Assembly: GCF_946482535.1 (NCBI RefSeq)
Contig: NZ_CAMLRU010000051.1
Coordinates: 1-15,356 of the forward strand
Length of the DNA: 15,356 nt
Source: an uncultured Flavobacterium sp.
GTDB taxonomy: Bacteria > Bacteroidota > Bacteroidia > Flavobacteriales > Flavobacteriaceae
Direction of reading: 5' to 3'
Of this stretch, positions 12,601 through 15,356 are shown piece by piece. The translations under genes were made by a program, and so were the position numbers. Numbering within the stretch: the first letter of the stretch is position 1; every line of letters starts with the position of its first letter. The notes below the pieces were generated by a model. That model did no database searches and was not told the DNA's origin. It worked only from the letters and a program-made list of their open reading frames with translations.

Positions 12601-15356
12601 GGCTGCTGTAGGTGTGAAAGTTACTGAAGCCCCGCTGGTCGCACTCAGTCCGGTAGTAGCCGGTGAAGACGTCCAATTATAAGTTCCGTTCCCTCCAACC
12701 GCATTAAGATTGACGTTTCCTCCCATACAAATGGTATCGTCTGAAGAAGTTGCGTTAACTTGGGTTTGAATTCCGCTGTTGGCTGCAATAACATAATTAC
12801 AAACATCTCCTCCATAACCATCTATCATGATGTAATAGGTGTTTCCAACCACTAATCCCGAAGCTGAAATATTGGTAGAGCCTACAGGAACAATACCCGG
12901 ACTCCAACAAGTATAATTAGTTACGGCACCAGCACAATTGGTGGCACTGAAAATCATGATTTGTATTCCGTCATTATTTTGTGAAGTGGTAACCCAAACA
13001 TCAAAAGAAATAGAATTTGAAGTGGCAACAAAAGTTAAAAAAGAGTTGTTTTCAATAGAACCACAGAAAGTCGAATTTAACTGTGACCAATAATCAGCGG
13101 TATAAGTAGAAGAGGTACTTCCACAATATCCATTTAAGTTGCATATTGGTGTAGCAGTCTGACAGGTGTTTCCGGCAGGTTGATTGTTGATACAAGTTGG
13201 CGGCGGAACCGGCGTCCCAATACATAAACTAAATGTAGTGGTTTGTCCCGGAGTTGAGGTATAAGAATAAATTCTTATAAAATAGGTTTGTCCCGGTATC
13301 AAATTATTGGCAGTACTGGTATTCGGATCACTGCAATAGAGTTGGGTTAATGCACCGCAACTGCCTGAATATACAACATGAAATAAGTCGGTTGTACTTC
13401 CGGCTATGTTTAACAATGAAATGGTGTGTTGGGTACTGGTTGCCGTAAATTGAAACCAAACATCGTCATCATCAGTTCCTGAACAGGTATTTCCTTGAGT
13501 AGAGGCAGTAGCTCCGATTAATGCTCCGGCTGCGGTCAATGTACATAAAGTCGTTGCATTGACAGGCGCAGTTATGGCATTAATACACTCATCATTAGAA
13601 ATTAATGTGGTAAAACTTACTTTATTAGACCAAAAACTAATGTCAGAAGTGCTGCAGATGGCTCTAACATATACATCATAGGATGTAGCCGATGTTAAAT
13701 TGGTTGCAAAAAAAGGATTAGTGGTTGTTATTGTCCCTGTAGCACTAGGTAATGGTGCCGGTGAACCTGCAGGTAATAGTAATACTTCCCAAGTAGTCGC
13801 TGTTCCTACTTCTGTCCATGTTATGGTTGCAGATGTTTGTCCAACGTTTGAGATGGTCACTCCTGTTGGTTTAGGACATGTTGGAGGTGGCGAACAAATT
13901 ATGGTAGCATCCCATCCTGCTAAAGTTACAGAAGTATCTGATGTGAACACAAAGGTTAAACAACCATTAACAGCGCTGGAGGTGAATGATGGAGGTAATG
14001 TCGCTCCGGTAAAATTCCCAAGTAAGGTTGCTGCACTGCTATTACCGTCATAGATTTTTAAATAATCAAATCCACTTTCTAAATTGAAGGAATTGAAAAT
14101 AACTGTGATTTGATCTCCCGGGGTATTAGGGCAAATTACTGTAGTAACATTGGCATTATTATTATATACTCCAGAGGCGCCACCGGTATCATAAAAATGA
14201 TTTCCTGCACAATAATTGGCAGCTGTGGTAAACAAGAAAGGTCCGGCCCAAGCACTAAAGGTGCCATTTCCACAATCGGCTCTTACATAAAATTGGTAAT
14301 TGGTCCCCGAATTTAAATTTGTAATAGGGTTATTGGTGTTGCTATTAGTTTGTGTCCCCGCAACTGTCGGAATTGCTGAACCTGCGGGTTGTACAACATA
14401 TTCCCATGATGTAGCACCACCCGGGTTGGCCCAACTTAAGTTGGCTACAGTTTGTCCGATACCCGTGGCGGTTAATGTTGTTGGAGGTGGACAGTTAACG
14501 GTTTGTATAGTTAAAGTATATGCGGTGGTTTGTGGGGAAGCCCATGTTGAAATTACTATGTAATAGGTTGTTCCTGCGGTAACATTTACATCAAATGTTC
14601 TTACCGTTGTTCCGGAATTACCTGCTCCTGCGATACAATTCACACCGATATTGGCACAACTGTTATAGACAAAAATTCCGGAGTATGTTGCGGTAGGAGA
14701 CATGGTTACATTGATAACACCACTGGTGGTTGGTGTAAAAGCATACACCACATCATTACCGTTTAAATATCCGTTAGTCGCCCCACAAGATGTTCCGGGT
14801 ACACCTTCAATAGCGATATTGTCGCTGTAGTTTGCCGTATTGTCTGTAGTTGAGTATGGAAGTGAACCAATTACTATTGGCGCAGAGCAACTTAATCCCG
14901 GTGATGATGTAGAAAATAAATAAGGCCCAATCCAAAGACTGTTTCCTCCGTTACTGCAAATTGCTCTCACATAATATTTATAATCAGTCGAGGGTGTTAA
15001 TGGCGCGCCGGTAGCTGTTGTTGTTGCATTAAAAGGCAATACACCATTATAAACGATACCAACACCGGTAAAAGGATTGGCCGAAGGCAATACTTCAATT
15101 TCCCATGATGTTGCTCCGCTCGGATTACCCCAACTCAAGTTAGCAGAGGTTTGTGTAATACCTGAAGCAGTGAGTGTGGTTGGGTCTAAGCATTGTTCAA
15201 TAATACTTACATTGTCCACCAACCAACGGTCGCCATCCAAAGTGGTTAAAGGTTGCGTATAAACTTTTACAAAAGATACATATACCTGTTGGCCGGCATA
15301 GGCGGCTAAACTAACTACTTTTTCTTCGTAGATATTATATGTTGCGGTCAAATCAA
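9403..15356 (-). CDS. giant multidomain surface protein with type B T9SS sorting domain (5' partial)
   Basis: At least 1984 residues are visible and the frame runs off the right edge. The TTG at 15351 is a leucine codon inside the gene, not a start. Order from the N-terminal side: end of a cleaved-adhesin/MAM-like domain (DRWLVDNVSI), Fn3 (about 15195-14905), PPC-like (14905-14495), Fn3 (14495-14220), CUB-like (14213-13893), Fn3 (13890-13605), PPC-like (13605-13215), a cysteine-rich module (13205-12770), a PKD/Ig-like domain (12770-12510), three Ig-like repeats (12510-11915), a unique module (11915-11375), a duplicated pair (11373-10850), two further Ig-like domains (10850-10335), two more copies of the first repeat (10335-9940), a linker, and the gliding-motility-type C-terminal domain (9662-9403). 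That domain sends proteins through the type IX system and is usually cleaved on attachment. The role is probably adhesion or matrix formation; no enzyme domain is seen. Confidence 0.9.
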   Translation of the reverse strand, partial: DLTATYNIYEEKVVSLAAYAGQQVYVSFVKVYTQPLTTLDGDRWLVDNVSIIEQCLDPTTLTASGITQTSANLSWGNPSGATSWEIEVLPSANPFTGVGIVYNGVLPFNATTTATGAPLTPSTDYKYYVRAICSNGGNSLWIGPYLFSTSSPGLSCSAPIVIGSLPYSTTDNTANYSDNIAIEGVPGTSCGATNGYLNGNDVVYAFTPTTSGVINVTMSPTATYSGIFVYNSCANIGVNCIAGAGNSGTTVRTFDVNVTAGTTYYIVISTWASPQTTAYTLTIQTVNCPPPTTLTATGIGQTVANLSWANPGGATSWEYVVQPAGSAIPTVAGTQTNSNTNNPITNLNSGTNYQFYVRADCGNGTFSAWAGPFLFTTAANYCAGNHFYDTGGASGVYNNNANVTTVICPNTPGDQITVIFNSFNLESGFDYLKIYDGNSSAATLLGNFTGATLPPSFTSSAVNGCLTFVFTSDTSVTLAGWDATIICSPPPTCPKPTGVTISNVGQTSATITWTEVGTATTWEVLLLPAGSPAPLPSATGTITTTNPFFATNLTSATSYDVYVRAICSTSDISFWSNKVSFTTLISNDECINAITAPVNATTLCTLTAAGALIGATASTQGNTCSGTDDDDVWFQFTATSTQHTISLLNIAGSTTDLFHVVYSGSCGALTQLYCSDPNTSTANNLIPGQTYFIRIYSYTSTPGQTTTFSLCIGTPVPPPTCINNQPAGNTCQTATPICNLNGYCGSTSSTYTADYWSQLNSTFCGSIENNSFLTFVATSNSISFDVWVTTSQNNDGIQIMIFSATNCAGAVTNYTCWSPGIVPVGSTNISASGLVVGNTYYIMIDGYGGDVCNYVIAANSGIQTQVNATSSDDTICMGGNVNLNAVGGNGTYNWTSSPATTGLSATSGASVTFTPTAAGVYTITATSTDGNTVCPQDVSDSVTITVNEDSIPEFNTFGPYCEGETIPALPTTSNNGVIGTWSPAVVNNTQSGSYTFTPNDVDCSTPVTVSITINPTVNPTFNAVPVLCYGDTAPLLPSLSNNNITGVWNPLTIDNTQSGSYTFTPNPGQCATSFIREVTVTPLITPTFLSPAPICNGDTAPTLPTTSLNGITGTWSPSSVDNTQTATYTFTPNAGQCATSTTLVITVYQNCSFGSFANAVWLTNCETGNFFNTVGSGTSIIGPAQNIFPNTDFGTYVAYSNTFKLRGAEVKTFKIATANVCSARFYYRIYPASGTPGAFAVMNLPFFDDCVSGSFPSGGPCNTGDQKWQKVLTDAELPIDLTAYPAGDYILEVYYDVTGDVNTTTQCDDTILINNNGANFIATYTLQSNPTFTAISPSTCIANDGSITIGSLAPNTTYELTYSDDSSIVGPITISTNGSGEYTINGLNVGTYSNFSFSVNSCSFNANDTITLTVPLSASVTGTDPLTCNGTSGTITIGGLIPNQVYAVSYTDDTLTVGPTNYTTDASGQIILTGLNAGVYTDFNLVNASCSVSSSQIITLINPGAPIVSVNSVAICNTQSTTITATPQVTGTYNFVWNVPVGSTNPGNVASFSTTIPGTYTVIATPNTPLACSSSPTSGVVTIIPSTTISLTSDNDSQMLCINSVLENILYTATEATSVTATNLPAGVIGTFDSGTGLFTISGTPTESGTFNFVVSATGVCNTTTLSGSIIVKPYVTATFNPITICSGDAVSLPTTSIEGYTGTWSPAAASNTQTGTYTFTLNSSVCGPTSSLTITVNPIVTPTFSAYAPLCVGETPPTLPSSSLQGITGTWLPAVIDNTTSGTYIFTPAVGQCATNGALAVTVQSGFDFEITGSCINNSFILEVTAVNDTFDINTASFAWFNESQQLIGSNMNTLDVTQYLNGTTVVESLPISFNVTVTNPDGCLRNESITLDRIFCGIQKGISVNNDNNNDFFDLRLLDVKNLSLFNRYGMKVYSKNQYRDEWKGQSDNGDALPDGTYYYIIEFNNGSEAETGWIYKITKN
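9940..10337 (-). repeat. two further Ig-like repeats (R4-R5) near the C-terminus
   Basis: R4 (about 10135-10337) and R5 (about 9940-10132) are of the same type as R1-R3: an LPTTS or LPSSS segment, then GTW-[SL]-PA, N-T, Y-[TI]-F-T. R5 again ends with GQCAT (9966-9981). They are separated from R1-R3 by about 1.6 kb of other modules. R4 lacks the threonine-proline pair in the GET-x-P segment. Confidence 0.78.
10850..11373 (-). repeat. duplicated 86-residue module (B1-B2) in the surface protein
   Basis: Two adjacent modules (B1 about 11112-11373, B2 about 10850-11108) share a TC start, the stretch GxITIGxLxPN, then Y-[ST]-DD, VGP, the GLN-[VA]-G-x-Y turn and a final cysteine before the ITL strand. 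They differ from the R repeats, so the protein grew by more than one duplication. Confidence 0.72.
11915..12510 (-). repeat. three tandem Ig-like repeats (R1-R3) in the surface protein
   Basis: Three consecutive modules of about 65 residues share the pattern C-x-G-[ED]-T-x-P-x-LP-x-x-S, then G-[TV]-W-x-P, then N-T-Q and Y-T-F-T-P, with a closing cysteine. Approximate positions are R1 12306-12510, R2 12107-12304 and R3 11915-12105. R2 and R3 both end in GQCAT. The first and last cysteines could pair within each module. Similarity remains visible in the DNA around the GQCAT codons (11938-11952 and 12138-12154). Confidence 0.8.

Noticed and set aside
13700..14563. Open frames on the + strand opposite the giant gene (for example 13700-14053 and 14300-14563)
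   Set aside because: They are Val/Pro/Ala-rich shadows produced by the Thr/Asn/Gly-rich codons of the real gene and show no domain or start context.
15349..15351. TTG at 15351 as the start of the giant surface protein
   Set aside because: The frame continues upstream to the window edge, and the protein would begin in the middle of an adhesin-type domain without a signal peptide.

Overview
The window looks like chromosome from a Flavobacteriaceae bacterium, probably Flavobacterium or a near relative. The support is an AT-rich genome with little sign of Shine-Dalgarno sites, menaquinone genes of the Bacteroidetes type, a type IX secretion (T9SS) type B C-terminal domain on a giant surface protein, and a -7 promoter element of the Bacteroidetes form TAnnTTTG. 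No rRNA, tRNA, CRISPR array or insertion sequence is visible. Coding density is high and no gene-free stretch exceeds 100 bases.

Region 1 (1-3770, + strand) is part of a menaquinone biosynthesis cluster. It holds the 3' part of menA, a UPF0173 metallo-beta-lactamase-fold hydrolase, an intrinsic terminator, a secreted TPR protein of unknown function, and menC. A hairpin with T-runs on both sides closes it and also serves the convergent gene that follows.

Region 2 (3793-7592, - strand) is the most interesting part. Two consecutive operons are read leftward. The upstream one encodes a six-helix membrane protein and a small winged-helix regulator. The downstream one encodes a Coq4-like protein, a DUF1361 membrane protein, a small three-helix membrane protein and the envelope protein CreD. 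Each operon is preceded by an almost identical 33-bp block (31 of 33 bases match) centred on a 19-bp palindrome, TACTTTG-N5-CAAAGTA. I infer that the winged-helix protein binds both sites, controlling itself and the CreD operon, so the six genes would form one small envelope/membrane regulon. The Coq4-like protein has the complete HDxxH-x11-E metal motif known from ubiquinone biosynthesis, although the neighbouring genes indicate that the organism makes menaquinone.

Region 3 (7593-9400, + strand) holds a secreted M28 zinc peptidase, divergent from region 2. It is followed in the same reading frame, after a single TAG, by a DUF1801 protein that seems to start at TTG. A strong bidirectional terminator follows.

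Region 4 (9403-15356, - strand) is one enormous open gene running off the right edge. It encodes at least 1984 residues of a multidomain extracellular protein (fibronectin III, CUB-like, PPC-like and many Ig-like repeats) ending in a type B T9SS sorting domain. It is probably a cell-surface adhesin or matrix protein.
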